From positions 376,733,868-376,797,867 of the forward strand of contig OX422207.1 in the NCBI GenBank assembly GCA_949130495.1: a DNA stretch of 64,000 nt. Reading direction: 5' to 3'. Numbering within the stretch: position 1 is the stretch's first letter; each line of letters begins with the position of its first letter. Shown here one piece after another: positions 21,725-34,592 of the stretch. The translations under genes and the position numbers were made by a program. Under the pieces are notes generated by a model that did not search any database, was not told the origin of the DNA, and worked only from the letters and a program-made list of their open reading frames with translations. Origin of the DNA: Sambucus nigra (taxonomy: Eukaryota; Streptophyta; Magnoliopsida; Dipsacales; Adoxaceae).

Positions 21725-23100
21725 AGAATTTTGGAAGAATTCAAAGATGTTTTTCTAGAAGAATTACCAGGAATACCCCATTTTGAAGAAATGGAATTTA
21801 GTATAAATCTTTATCCTAACACCCTCCCTATTTCGATACATCTGTATCGAATGACTCCGTTAGAACTTCACAAACTTCGCACTCAACTAGATATCTTCTT
21901 AAAAAGGGTTTTATTCACCCTAATTTATTTTCTTAGCGAGCTCCTGTATTATTTGTCAAGAAACATGATGGAAGCTTTAGATTATGCATAGATTAACTTA
22001 AGTTAAACCTAGTGACTATTAACAATATATATCCTCTACCCCGAATTGAAGATCTATTTGATTAATTTCGAGAGGAAAGAGTCTTTTCTAAAATAGACTT
22101 ATGATCTGGTTATCATCAATTGCGAGTAAAAGAAGAAGATATTCCAAAAACTGCTTTTCGAACTCGGTATGGACATGTTGAATTTACTGTAATGTCATTT
22201 GGCTTAATCAATGCACCCGTAGATTTTATGGATCTTATGCATAGAATCTTTAGACCTTTTCTTGACCAATTTATTATCATTTTCATTGGCGATATTATTG
22301 TTTATTCCCAAAATCTAATAGAGCATGCCCAACATCTAGAGACAGTATTAGTAACTTTAGCGAACCATTGATTATATGCTAAGAAGAGAAAATGTGATTT
22401 TTCGATGAATGAAATAAAATTTCTAGGATATGTGATTTCTGAAAAAGGAATCCAAGTCAATCCTGTCGAAATTTCAGCCACTTTGGAATGGAAAAATCCT
22501 ACCAATATCATCAAGATAAAAGTTTTCTAGAATTATCTCGATATTATCACCGCTTTACGGAAGGCTTTTTTCGCGTTGCACTTCCCCTCTTTAAGTTATA
22601 TAGGAAGGAAGTACCATATGTATGAACTGATGAATATACTCAAGCATTCCATTTTTGTATGGGCAAGTTAACTATTTCTCATGTCCTTAATATTCCTTCT
22701 AGTAATGTAAGTTATGATGTATATACCGACACCTCATTGCGAGGTTTAGGATGTATTTTATTACAAGGTGAGAAAGTAGTAGAATATGTATCACGACAAC
22801 TTATAACTCACGAACATAATTACCATATCCATGATCCTGAGTTAGCAATTATAGTATTTTCTTTAAAAATCTGGCGTTGTTACCTTTATGGTGGAGAATT
22901 TCAAGTCTTTTCTGATTATAAGAGTTTAAAATACATATTCACTAAAAAAAAGACTTAAATTTAAGACAACGACATTAGATGGAGTTTTTCGAAGATTACC
23001 AATTTAACTAAACTACCATGCAGGAAAAGAAAATGTGGTAGCCGATGCTTTAAGTCGAAATCTAGTAGGAAGACTCCATGCTTTGATTTCTTACGATATT
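21725..23100 (+). pseudogene. Tekay-A reverse transcriptase and RNase H remnant
   Basis: The reading starts with E-E-F-K-D-V-F-L-E-E-L-P-G-I-P, the standard entry to chromovirus RT. It continues with Y-R-M-T-P-L-E-L, then [13 protein letters not shown] and F-G-L-I-N-A-P near 22140-22230. The catalytic box reads F-I-G-D-I-I-V-Y-S where active enzymes have F-(I/V)-D-D, so one catalytic aspartate is replaced by glycine. RNase H follows ([10 protein letters not shown] near 22718, Y-H-I-H-D-P-E-L-A and a D-A-L-S-R end near 23045). Stops and frameshifts occur around 21990, 22065, 22368 and 22520. Dead copy. Confidence 0.85.
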
Positions 23101-23289
23101 GCTAAGCGATATGATCTTCGATTGATACCCCCTTTCTAAAAAAATTATGACATAATTGCATATCTATAATGGAGAGAGAAAATATTAGCCCAATAGTCCT
23201 AAGACCCTTTGTTCAACAACTTAAGGATAAAAGTCATGACTTCTCATATGATAAGGAAACAGGCTTACAATTTAAAAATATATTGTATG

Positions 23290-24575
23290 TACTAAATGAT
23301 TAATCTCTTCGATAAGAAGTGTTGCGAGAAGCCCATCGTTCTAAATTTATGATTCACTCCTGAAGTTTCAAAATGTACCACGCCCTAAAGAAGCAATATT
23401 AGTGGCCAAATATGAGAAATGATATTTAGAATTTTGTAACAAAATGTCTTATCAATAAGTAAAGATAGAACACCAGCATCATGGTGGACTTCTTCAACCC
23501 TTACCAGTTCCCTAGTGGAAATGGGATCATATTACCATGGATTTTGTCAGTGGACTGCCTCGTACGTCTCAAGGATATAATTCCATTTAGGTAATAGTAG
23601 ACAAACTTAATAAATCTACTCATTTTCTACAAATGAAAACCATTGATTCGTTTCAAAAGCTTAGTAACTCTACATTTAAAAAATTGTCAGATTACGTGGA
23701 ATTCCTTTATCCATAGTGTGATATAGAGATTCCTATTTTGTAAGGAAGTTTTGGCAAAAACTTCAAACTATAATGGGTACTAAACTTCATTTGAGTACCG
23801 CATTTCACCCTGAAATAGATGGACAATATGAACGTACAATTCAGACATTAGAAGAAATGTTACGAGCTTGTACCTTAAATATGCCCAACAATTGGAATGA
23901 ACACTTACCCCTCATTGAGTTTTCTTATAACAACAGTTATCAGTAAAGTATCAAAGCTGCCTCATTTGAAGCTTTATATGGAAGACCTTGTCGTTCACCT
24001 ACATATTGGATGGAATTGGAAATAGTAAAAAACTTGGGCCAGAAATAATCCAAGAATCCATTGAGAAAATACAATATATCCGAGAGAGATTAGAAACATC
24101 CCAAGATTGTCAGAAAATTTATACATATCAGAGTTGAAAGCCCTTAAAGTTTCAAGTTAATGTACGAGTATTTTTGAAAAATTCTCCTTGAAAAGGGATT
24201 TTACGCTTCAGAAAGAAAAGAAAATTAGTCCCTAGATATATTGAACCTTTAACTATTTATAAACGTATTGGCCCTGTAGCCTACCAATTAGAATTACCAA
24301 TGGAATTATTCAAAATTCACAACGTATTACATATATCCCAGTTACAGCAATATATTTCTGATCCCTCCCATACTATTACATGGCAAGAAATTTCTATTCA
24401 ACCAAATCATTAATTTGAAGTACGTCCAGTTCAAATTTTGGATCGCCAAGTAAAACTTATCAAAAATAAGGAAATCCCCTCAGTCAAAGTACTTTGGGAA
24501 AATCAAAATCAGCAAGAATTCCCATGGGAACTAGAACAGGCTATAAAAGATCAATATCCTGATCTCTTCCAAGGT
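23290..24575 (+). pseudogene. Tekay-A integrase remnant
   Basis: Order visible: zinc-binding part (E-A-H-R-S-K-F near 23328, M-S-Y-Q equivalents), catalytic core start M-D-F-V-S-G-L-P-R-T near 23540, then F-H-P-E-I-D-G-Q-Y-E-R-T near 23805 and F-S-Y-N-N-S-Y near 23920. A C-terminal part follows with L-Y-G-R-P-C-R-S-P and a tail ending near D-L-F-Q-G-K-F-E-D-E-F at 24545-24590. Many stops are present. The tail repeats the fragment at 15500-15929. Confidence 0.8.
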
Positions 24576-24612
24576 AAATTCGAGGACGAATTTTTTTTTT
24601 AGGTAGGTAGAT

Positions 24613-26855
24613 TGTAATATCAGTACTTTGAGTTAAGATACCTTAATTCTTATTTCATCCCTCTTAGAATATATAAATTTAAACATATCCAAAATAAGGA
24701 TAAAATTACTCTACAAAACCTATAAAATTGCTAAATTAACTAAGTATCCTTAAAGTTTCAATAATTACAGAATAGACCCTGAACATTCAAACTACCATTA
24801 CTTAACTGATACTTAACTCCTAGACCTAAACTTTATATTCAATTGAACCTATATGCTTAAACTAATCAAAAATTATAATTTCATCCCCTATAATTTTTTA
24901 AAATTATAAATATGCCCCTAAACTTTATCAAAATTATACTTTTAGAGTTATATAAGTATATACCTTATCAACTAAGGATTAAAACCTAAATATTTGATGA
25001 TTGTACAAACCCCCCTGACCACATCAGCCTCCATGTAAGCTAATAAGTTCAAAAATCACATAATATGTCCATACAAACATATGAGGAACAAGAAACCATG
25101 AATTTATCCTCTTGGAACCTACACAATTCCAACCCCAATTACACCAATCAAACCTCTTACTTCTCCCCTATGTAAAGCTCACAAATAAAGCCTTCAAAAC
25201 CCACCACTTCAGTCTACAAAAAACTCAAAAAAATTCTCAAAACCAGATATCCTATCATTTCATTGGTTATAATTCATTTTTTCATTTCCAAATGATTTTT
25301 GTGTTGATATTAGGTCTATAGCAATTAAAATAGTAGGAGTTTTACGTGTACAATAGTGGCTAGCGAAGAAACTTGAGAAATGCGTCATTAAAGCTTGAGC
25401 TTTAATGGCGAACTTTAATTTATTAATTACAACTCAATTTTAAAATTAAGAAATTATTCATTAGGACCTTAGAAACTCTAGTGCAATGGTTAAATTCCAC
25501 GAATTTAAATAACAAGCCTCAATTTCTCGAAGGCATCTTCTGATTCAGAAAACTCAAAACTTCAAATTCTCTTCACATAGACCACCCCAACCCTTGAAAT
25601 CAAAACCAAACTCTTTCTTAAGATAGAAGAACACAACCACGTTCATAATAATCCTTTCCATACTTAGAAAAGATTTGAATGTTTGGTCAAAATCTCTGAA
25701 AAACACACAGTTATGTAACTCGATGTATAATGAACCTCAATCCATAAAACTTATATATTTGGATTCCTTGTGAAAAATTAGGTTGATTAAATTCATAAAT
25801 AATCTTCAATGGATTAGAAATGAAGAAGATATCTTAAGTCAAATATTTCAAACCCTAAAGTTATCAATCGCGAGGTTTGAGATAAACTATTTGACCAGAA
25901 ACATTGCTCGCGCGGATGAGGACGCGTGGCCAACAAAAAAAATTTGAATTTTTTCTCAATATTTTTATTTTATTTTTTTGGTCAAATGTATAAGGTAAGG
26001 CTGTCTTTGGTCAAGCCTAGACAAAGTTATGAAAATTTAGGGTTTTAGGTTTGAAATATTTTCCATAATTTACAAATTGATCCCTCATTACTTTTTCAAC
26101 TTATGAATTTGGACCCCCAACTTTTTCTACAAGTACGTTAAAGTATATTGATGAAAATGGCATCTACACCAAATTTCAAATTTGACCCTAAGCTTACGAC
26201 TTTAAAGTCCCAAATTAAATACAATTTAACCCCATAAACTTTAAAATACACAGTTTCGAGTATAAATTGACCAAAACCAACCTCAATTCCAATAATACTT
26301 ATTCACCCAAATATTTGTGTACATATAGTCAAGTACCAGCTCCTCTTGACATCCTTTTTTGATCTTTAAGTCGTTCAAAACTCCGTTCAAGTAGGTTTCT
26401 TTTACCTCTTTAATAGTAAATTTTCGTATTTGTTAACTGTTATTGATATCATTTTAAGATAGCCCAAATTTGATTCCAACTATGTGTAGAACTTATTATA
26501 TTCATATTTTATTATGTTATCGATTGTTTTAATTATGATCATTAGATCAAATTTGAACCCTTATCATCGAATAACTGATATCAAAATAATTTATTGTAAC
26601 GATTCAGTTCACCTCGCACCTTTGCGGATTATTATTTATTTTAAAAAGCATCAGTAATAACTAGGAAGTAGATTGTCGTGTTTTACCACGAAATTTTCTA
26701 CTTGGCTTATCGTCTCAAATATTTAATAGCCAGAGTTTATCTACATATATATGAGTGCCACTTTAATTGTGTGCCTAGCCGGTTATTTTCCAAAGGTTTT
26801 GGATTACTTATTGCTTGGTTTTACTGATGTCTTATTTAATTTTATACCCCATTTG
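24613..26855 (+). mobile_element. Tekay-A 3' LTR, left part
   Basis: It starts TGTAATATCAGTACTTTGAG after a GGTAGGTAGAT tract, collinear with the 5' LTR from 15930. It stops at the CACTA-A insertion (target TTG at 26853-26855). It lacks the solo LTR seen in the 5' copy, which shows that the solo LTR came after the LTR pair diverged. Confidence 0.88.
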
Positions 26856-27670
26856 CACTACACCAAAACAGCAATCTGACACGATTTAAAACTCTGTCAG
26901 ATGAAATCTGGCACGCTTTTGAAGTGTGCCAGAATCAGGTGTTCCAAAATGTCCATTTTCCCTGGCACGGTTTAAAAGTGTGTCAGATTTGGCCAAACAA
27001 GAACACTTCTGATACACTTTAAACCCATGCTAGGTTTTAATATTTCTGCCACACTTTTGACACACTTTATAACTGTACCAGATTGAGTACATTTTGGTAC
27101 ACTTTTGGCACAGTTCAAAACTGGGCCATAATTTGATATACTTTTGGCACAGTTTTAAACTGTGTCAAATTTTTGGATCGAAGAAAAAAATTTGAAAACA
27201 AGAAAATTCACAAATTACAAATATCCCACGTTGTTGATAAACTAATGTACATACAAACTTCAAAATATTACAAGTCTTAATAGTTCACAGACCAAAAAAA
27301 ATTGGGTAGAGTTTCCTCCATTTTTTAGACATCCTAAATTCTGCTAATATAAAACTTGTGTAATGTAAAGCCCGCACGACCATAAAATATAATAATAAAA
27401 TTACAAAAGCTCGCATGGCCATAAAAGTTAACAACAAAAGCCCGCACGGCCATAACACAAAAAACAATCCTGAATATTAACAACATTAAATAAATAATTC
27501 CCTTGTTGTAAACCATTGACTTCTTTGTCTGTTCCGCGTTGATAAAAGCTAACGATAAAATGTTATCCTGCAAAAAAATAAGATACAAAAAAGAGATAAT
27601 ATTAGTAACCAAGTAATTTTTTTTTACATCTTATTCCAGCTGAAAAATGGCATATACTAGTTACAGTTAT

Positions 27671-28985
27671 TATTATGTTCTCAACCGGAAGTCTTGTGAC
27701 TAGGTGGTCAACTCCTACGAGTTATATTATTCCCATGCGAGGTGTTAGTGCCTCTTACGGGACTGTTTGAAGACTGGTTTGAGTTTTCACCCTCAAACGA
27801 CATGTTTTTAAGAAAATCTAAATATTTTCAAAGTATCATCATATTCTCAAATCGGGAGATCCGTGACTACGCCGTCAATTCATAGAAATTATAATGGTCC
27901 CATGCGAGGTGTTCATGCATCTTACGAGACCGTTCGGGGACTGGTTTGGATTTTCACCCTTTAACGACTTGCTTTTAAGCCTAATCTAGATATTTTCAAA
28001 TTATCGTCATATTCTCAAATCGGGAGACCTGTGACTATACGGTCAGTTCCTACGAGTTACATTGGTCCCGTGGGAGGTGTTCATACTTCTTACGGTGCAT
28101 TTGGGGGTCGGTTAGGGTTTTCACCCTTTAACGGCTAGTTTTTAAGCGTAATCTAGATAGTTTTAAATTATAGTCATATTCTCAAATCGTAAGACCCGTG
28201 ACTACACGGCCAGTTCCTATTAATTATGTTGCTCCCGTGCAAGATGTAAGTGCCTCTTACGGGGCCATGTTTAGGTTTTCAACCTCTAACGGCATGTTTT
28301 TAAGCAAAATCTAGATATTTTTAAATTATCGTCATATTCACAAATCGAGAAACCCATGACTAAACGGTCAGTTCCTATAAGTTACCTTAGTACCATACGA
28401 GGTGTTCATATCTCTTACTGGACCTTTCGAGATTGGTTCGAGTTTTCACCCTTTTAATGACTTATTTTTAAGACTAATATAGATATTTTCAAATTATCGT
28501 CATATTCTGAAACTGGGAGACCCGTGACATGCGTTCAGTTCCTACAAGTTACATTGGTCCCATGGGAGGTATCCATGCCTCTTACGGGGCCATTTGGGGG
28601 CTGGTTTGGATTTTTTCCCTTTCACGACTAGTTTTTAAGCGTAATCTAGACAATTTTAAATTATTGTCATATTCTTAAACTAGGAGTCCCACGACTACCC
28701 GGTCAGTTTCTATGAGTTACATTGGTCCCGTGCGAGGTGCTAGTCCTCTAACGGAGTCATTTGATCACTGGTTTGGATTTTCACCCTCTAATGACATATT
28801 TTTAACCCTAATCTAGATACTTTCATATTATCATCATATTCTCAAATAAGGAGACCCATGACTACGCGATCAATTCTTATAAGTTATATTTGTCCCGTGT
28901 GAGGTGTTCATGCCTCTTATAAAGCTGTTTGGGGGCCTGGTTTGGGTTTTCACCCTTTTAACGATTTATTTTTAAGCTTAATCTA
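27671..28985. repeat. Tandem array of about 167 bp inside CACTA-A
   Basis: Eight diverged units repeat the order CATATTCTCAAATCGGGAGA, CCCGTGACTAC, GGTCAGTTCCTA, ATTGGTCCCGTG, GAGGTGTTCATGCCTCTTAC, TTTTCACCCTTTAACG and TTTTTAAGC. Unit starts are near 27671, 27839, 28007, 28174, 28330, 28499, 28665 and 28833. The array lies between the left subterminal region and the hAT insertion at 28997. No frame runs through it. Confidence 0.92.
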
Positions 28986-29478
28986 GATGTTCGGAATAGG
29001 GGTGTTTGAAAAATTTTCCAGAATTTTTGGAATTTTAAAATCCTTTCCAAATCGAAAAAATAAATTTCAAAAAACAATTTTTTTCCAAGTCGGCGAATTT
29101 GGAATATTTGGAATATTCAAAATTTTTGAATATTTTATTATCGAAAAAATCTTGAAAAAGTTGAAATTATCAGTTATATCTTTTTCAGATAATATCGGAT
29201 ATATCTTGAAAGAGTGCATTACTCAACAAAAAATAGCATGGTTCAATAAAAAAAATATCACAAAGTTATGAAGCGATTGTCAAACAAGTACTTACTGCTT
29301 ACTAAAACTGAAAGGATGATGGTAAAGAAAATGGTCCTGATTTCAGCACTGAAGGGCATAAGAAATCGAGATACATGAGCTTAACTGTATTATACTCTTG
29401 TAAGAAAAATAAATGTTTTCATGAGCAAACTAAACAGGTTTACTGTTGTGAATATTTTCTTGAGAGATTAATAGTCAC

Positions 29479-29988
29479 TGTTGATGTAAAAAACTAGATT
29501 TGATCTAACTAATTAATCGCAGATAAATATGAAATAAGAAATAAGACACGGGACTTTTAAAGTGGCTCAGCCCTATGAAAATGGCCTACGTCCACTGTTT
29601 TGTATTGCTGGATGTTTTTGCCTTAATCTCGATCACAATTGCTAATCATCAACTACCCCGTTATTGAGGGTGTTACAATGTATTTATAGCCTTGGGGCTG
29701 TCAATATGAATATACGATATGATGTTATTTAATAGACATATACATCTGTACAATAAGAATGTTCATTAAATTCGATGTTCATTGAATGGGCAGTGTCGCC
29801 TGATCTTCCTGACTAGATGCTATGCACGTTGAGTAGCTCGACACGCTAAGTAGCTCGGGGTGATGAGTTTACCGGGATGCTAGTAGCTCGGAGACTGAGT
29901 AGCTCGGTGCGTATAAGCATTTGCCACGTAAGATGACACATGTTTTCATTTAATTGGTCCACGCCAGTTGACTAATTTTTTATCAACA
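29479..29988 (-). repeat. Tat-1 3' LTR
   Basis: It is the left copy in plus coordinates. It is followed at 29989-30003 by GAAGCCCCCAATG, whose inverse CATTGGGGGCTTC is the polypurine tract. It contains repeated AGTAGCTCGG words near 29831-29910. Confidence 0.92.
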
Positions 29989-30378
29989 GAAGCCCCCAAT
30001 GTTTCACGGTTGAGTTTGATATGAGAGTGTGGAATATTTTACTCGAAAGTTGCTCAGGCACCTTTTTACGTCTTGTCATTTGAGCGCGAAATGGAAAACT
30101 TGTAAATATTTTGAATATGCGACAAACGCTTGGGTATTTGCGTCTTTTTCATCATTTAACCGCCGGAAACGTAATCATCTTTTCTAAAAATCATTTATTT
30201 TTCTACTTCCCGATGCAAGACATTTAAAAGCGATAGAAACAGATCGTCATCTACTTTTTTACTTCTAGATTTCTAAACTCTTTGTCTTCTCATGCTATCC
30301 TTGTATTATTATTCTTTCTGTCATCCGCCTTAGCAGATTTCTCATTCCCTCTATAAGAACTTCTTATTTCTTCTTTCT

Positions 30379-32547
30379 TTGCTTTATCCACCATGGTTTA
30401 TCTTATATAAATCATTAGATAAGTTCCGAGCTGATTTTGCGATTCCCTCTTGGGTTATTTTAGAAGAACCTCCTTGCCCCTCTTATTTATTTCCCTGGCT
30501 GAGGGACACTGGTTTCTCTCCCTTTTTGTGGCGGAGTGTGGCTTTTCTTTTCCGCCTAATCCCTTGTGTTTGGAGTTTAGCCAATATTTCGATATTGTTC
30601 CTACAAGAGTAGCTCCAAATACATGGAAGGTAGTTAATGGCGTACATAGGTTAAACCAGATTCATAGGACTCATTTAGGGATCCCTTAAATTATGTTTTG
30701 TTATAAATGGGTTATTAGTGATACCACATTTTATTTAAAAACTAGGTTTTCCAATAGAGCTTTAGTGGTCAACCTTCCCGATGCTAATAGGGACTATTTT
30801 GATCATAGAGTTGTGATGAAAAATTGGCAACACCCCCCATTAAAAGGAAATGATGTTTACCAAGGTCCCGGATGTCCACTATATGGCAATGGGATAGGTT
30901 GTTTTTATTTTTTTGATTTATCTCTGTTTATGTTTGAGGAAATGCGTCACTGATATTTATTTTAATTTTTTGCACTTAATAACAAAAGAAAGCCCCCGAA
31001 AGAGAGTGACATTAATATAAAAGATTTGAAACTCATCTGGGGTTTGCATTAGTTATTGGGGATCACGTTAGAGCCGCTTCTTATTTGTTGAGATACAAAA
31101 ATACTACTTCCTCCTTTATTGTCCGTCCTCTTGCCCCTCATGTGATAATTGATATTGATTAAATTCCATCATCTTAAGTCGGCGTAGAAGAATATTCTTC
31201 TGATTTGGGTACCTCTATTGTTGATTTTATGACGAGGAAGAGGAGAATGCCTGAATTTTTTGCCAAAGATGCTCCTGGCATTGATGGAGCAAAGAAGAGC
31301 AAAGCGGATGTCCCAGCTGAAGGGATGAAGAAAATTAATAGTACTCCATCCAAAGTAACGATTCCAGCTATCAAGGAGGTCGATAGGAAACCACCTACTA
31401 TCCCAAAAGATGCAGCACATTTGCTTGAAGGTGTTGCTATTACATAAGAAGAGGCAGCACCTTTCATTGAAGGTGCTCCTTTAAGGAGATTGAGGAGAGG
31501 TCTCGCAGAAAGACCTATAGAAACTGTTGCTCAACCTTATGATGTTGAGGATCCTTATTTGAGAGCTTACACTCCATCTCTCATTGCTTCGAGCTTGGCA
31601 AAAAGTTTGATCAAGTCTTGGACTATTCCTGAATATCGAGTTACTGAGGGTTCCCTTTTTCGGGAGAAGGTCACTAACTTAGCTGCTCAACATATTGCGT
31701 CAGTAAGTATTATCATCCTTACTATTTCATCTCCATGCATCGTGTTCATATTCTGATCCGAGCTCCTTTTCTTTTGCAGTTTATGACATGTTTTAATAGT
31801 ATCCTGGAGAAATATGAGGCTATCAAGGCTTAAACTTTCTCCAGTGGGGTGGAAGAATCTTTTTCTAGGTTGTCATAATCTTTAAAGGACTCTCGATAGA
31901 AGTACGAGGAAGATAAAGTTTCTTGGGAGAAGCAACTTCTATCTGTAGAGACAACTCGTCGATAAGCTAATACAACTCAAGACCAAGATGTAAATGCCTC
32001 CAAGGAGTTAGAGGAAAAATTAAAGGTCGTCGTTTCCAGCAAAGAAGAAGCTGATAGCAAGCTTGAAGAAGCTGAACGACGTAAGAAAGAACCGGAGGAG
32101 AAAGTGAAGCTTGTTGAGGGACATTCTTCTTTTGAGAAAGTGAAGAGAAAAGCTATTGTGAAGAAGTCCTTTAGCTCCGGCTAGGACAAAGGATGGAACA
32201 AAGCCCTAACTGCTATTACTTTTCAGATGGAGTATGAAATTTTGAAGTACTTCAGAGATGGATGGGTCGCAAAACTGAAAGAGTTGAGTGTTGCAGATGA
32301 TTCTGAATTGTTTCAGAAATACACTCATGTCCCTCCTACTATTGACAAAGAAGAAGAGGATAAAGTTTCATCTGATGAATCTTCTTGGTGATAGTAGAAT
32401 AAGTACCTATTGTTACCATTCCTCAGCCCTCCGACCAAGTTCAGCAGGTGACAACTTCTACCGAGCAATACATGCTGCCCTTCGAGCAGCCAACTTCTTC
32501 ATCCAAAATAACTGATGACGTTGTAGGGAATAAGGAGAAGGTGTAGA
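30379..32547 (+). pseudogene. Tat-1 antisense ORF 1 (gypsy-type transposon domain)
   Basis: On the strand opposite gag-pol, successive frames read D-F-A-I-P-S-W-V-I-L-E-E, G-F-S-F-P-P-N-P-L-C and R-V-A-P-N-T-W-K-V-V (30430-30650), then W-V-I-S-D-T-T-F-Y-L-K and Q-H-P-P-L-K-G (30700-30860). A lysine-rich linker follows (31205-31447), then a domain ending at a clean GT-AG intron (31703-31779, GTAAGT to TTTTGCAG), then a lysine/glutamate-rich coiled-coil-like tail. The order matches the antisense frame of Tat-2 at 54917-57063, the family known as 'putative gypsy type transposon'. It has several frameshifts and stops. Function unknown; such extra ORFs are reported in Tat-lineage elements. Confidence 0.65.
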
Positions 32548-32733
32548 GTTGTTTGGCTCTTTAATTATGTTGTTCTTTTGCTTTTCCCTTTGTTGTTGTA
32601 ACTTTGGTTGTACTTGCTTCTCTCGTTGATTAATAAAAAGGACTTTGTTATTTATTCTGAGTTTCTCCTTTAATTGATTTGTTTGTATCGTTGTTGATGC
32701 ATTTTTATTTTTCCTTGCTAGTTTGTTGCCACG

Positions 32734-34004
32734 ATGGAACTCTTATCAGCTCATGATACAGAGTTGATGAAAAAATGTCATGATTATTTCAAAGCTAGTC
32801 ACACGAATTTTACTGAAGCCCAATAATTGATATCCTTGGGCCTGATGCTTCTGAGCGAGTAGTTAATGCATACCAATACTTAAAGTGTTTACTTGATTGT
32901 GTTGTAGTAAATAATGTGGCCTATTATAAAATGATTGAAGACCTCCAAGGAATGATCTAGGAACTCTAACTTCAACACAAAGACTGCACTCCTGCATGAA
33001 GGTTATGAGAAAAAGTACCAACATTTGAGTGTTGATTGGGGTTATGATAAATATATCTCGGCCCATGAAAAGAGGGAAAGTGTGATGAAACTTAAGATCG
33101 AGGAACATATGAATATTGTTAAGCTGTTAGAAGAAGAAAATATTTCCTTACAAGAAGAAGTGAAACAAATCAAATATGCTGCCTCATCTTCTTTGGGAGC
33201 TTTAGTCCCAGTTAATGATAAAGGTTTTTCCTTTTTGGAAACTAAAAATATTGTTTTGAGAAAAGAGCTGGAGACTTTGAAAAGAGTCGGCCCTACCTCA
33301 TCTGCTTGTGGCAGAGCAAGGCCTTCTACCCGCGACTGAGCAAGGGCTGGTTGGATTAATATTGAAGAGACGAGGACCCAACTGGCTTTAGAAAATCAAG
33401 TCGTTCAACTGACGAAAAAAATCAAACCCTGGCAGAAATATTCAGAAAAATTCAAAGTCTTACAGATCAACTTTCCAAGCAAAGCTCTGCCTTGGAGAGT
33501 AAAGAGAATTTTATGAAGAAGCTTAATCAAAACATTGAGAGATTGACATATCAATTCCATAAATAGCCTAGGGAATTTTGGAATGTGGGATAAAAGGAAG
33601 CTTTATGCCATCTCGATGCTCGGTTGAGACAGTCAAACAATAAGGGGTACAAACAAGGATGATTGAATGCTCTTAGTGTGATGCGTCTTGAGCAAGGAAA
33701 TTCTTTGTGGGATTGGTATGAACCTGGGTTTCTCGACTTACCAATACCTTCTTTCAACTTATACATTAGTTAGATTCCATCTCGTGCCATACCTCAATGT
33801 TTGATCTCCAAGTACCTTGGTGATTACAATCTTCATGAAGATTATTAGATATCCCGACCTCCTCATCTACTTGAGCGACCAGGTTCGAGCAACACTAGGA
33901 TGCTACTGGATATAAATTTTATCAATTCTCCTTACACTTTGGACGATCCTCCAGCTGGGATGGAACCTGTGCCAAAATCAGAAGGAAAAAAGCCAATAGA
34001 ATAG
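32734..34004 (+). pseudogene. Tat-1 antisense ORF 2 (coiled-coil-like)
   Basis: A second plus-strand coding block starts at ATG 32734, twelve bases after a CCTTGCTAG acceptor-like site. It includes an open stretch at 33025-33339 rich in E/K/L (E-E-H-M-N-I-V-K-L-L-E-E-E-N) that looks like a coiled coil. Later pieces read S-Q-C-L-I-S-K-Y-L-G and P-P-H-L-L-E-R-P-G-S before a stop at 34002-34004. Stops and shifts break it. No counterpart is obvious in Tat-2. It may be a second gene or a distal exon group of antisense ORF 1; the AATAAA-like TTAATAAAAAGG near 32629 favours separate units. Confidence 0.5.
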
Positions 34005-34592
34005 GACATTTGTATTGAATGAAGAAAATTTCATCTTTTGTAATTTGTTCTCCTGTATTTAATGAAGAAAACTTCATCTTTTAGTTTTTAATATGTTTTT
34101 CTTATAACATATTGTCTGTTGATGAATGCAAATATATCTATAGAGGGACAATTTGTCCTATTTTGTTTTATTTTTCTAGATAATGGAGCTTGCCCCACTT
34201 GCTGCCTAGTTGTAGTGACTTATCACCCATAAATAACTAAGCAATGGAATGATTTTCATCCCATGATCCTGCTTAGTTGTAGTAATCTTTTTAGGATTAC
34301 CTTGGTGCCTAGACAGTGGGTGCCCCGTGAGGTCACCCATCTTCTTGCCTAGTTTGGGATGCCCCTTAAGGTCCCCCGTGATCAAACAAGCTTTGTTATG
34401 TATGATTGTTATGCTAACATTGTTGGTTAAATTTATTGGTGCCGACCAACCGTGGTTGGTGGTTGATGATATGCTGACCAACTATAGTTGGTGTAGTGTG
34501 TAGCACTAGTACTAAAAAAAATAACAAAAGGAATATGGAGAAAATATCATCGTTATTCATACTGAAAGATCTGAAGTACCTATGAATCTGTA
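34005..34592. other. Tat-1 spacer with degenerate repeats
   Basis: Two copies of a segment containing AATGAAGAAAA(T/C)TTCATCTTTT lie at about 34016-34085. Then come imperfect repeats of CTAGTTGTAGT, GGTGCCCCGTGAGGTC and CCAACTATAGTTGG types. It sits where Tat-2 has its 107-bp array, so it is probably a decayed equivalent. Confidence 0.5.

Noticed and set aside
27285..27612. Minus-strand ORFs in the CACTA-A left region
   Set aside because: They are driven by a short tandem AAAGCCCGCACGGCCATAA repeat and show no transposase resemblance.
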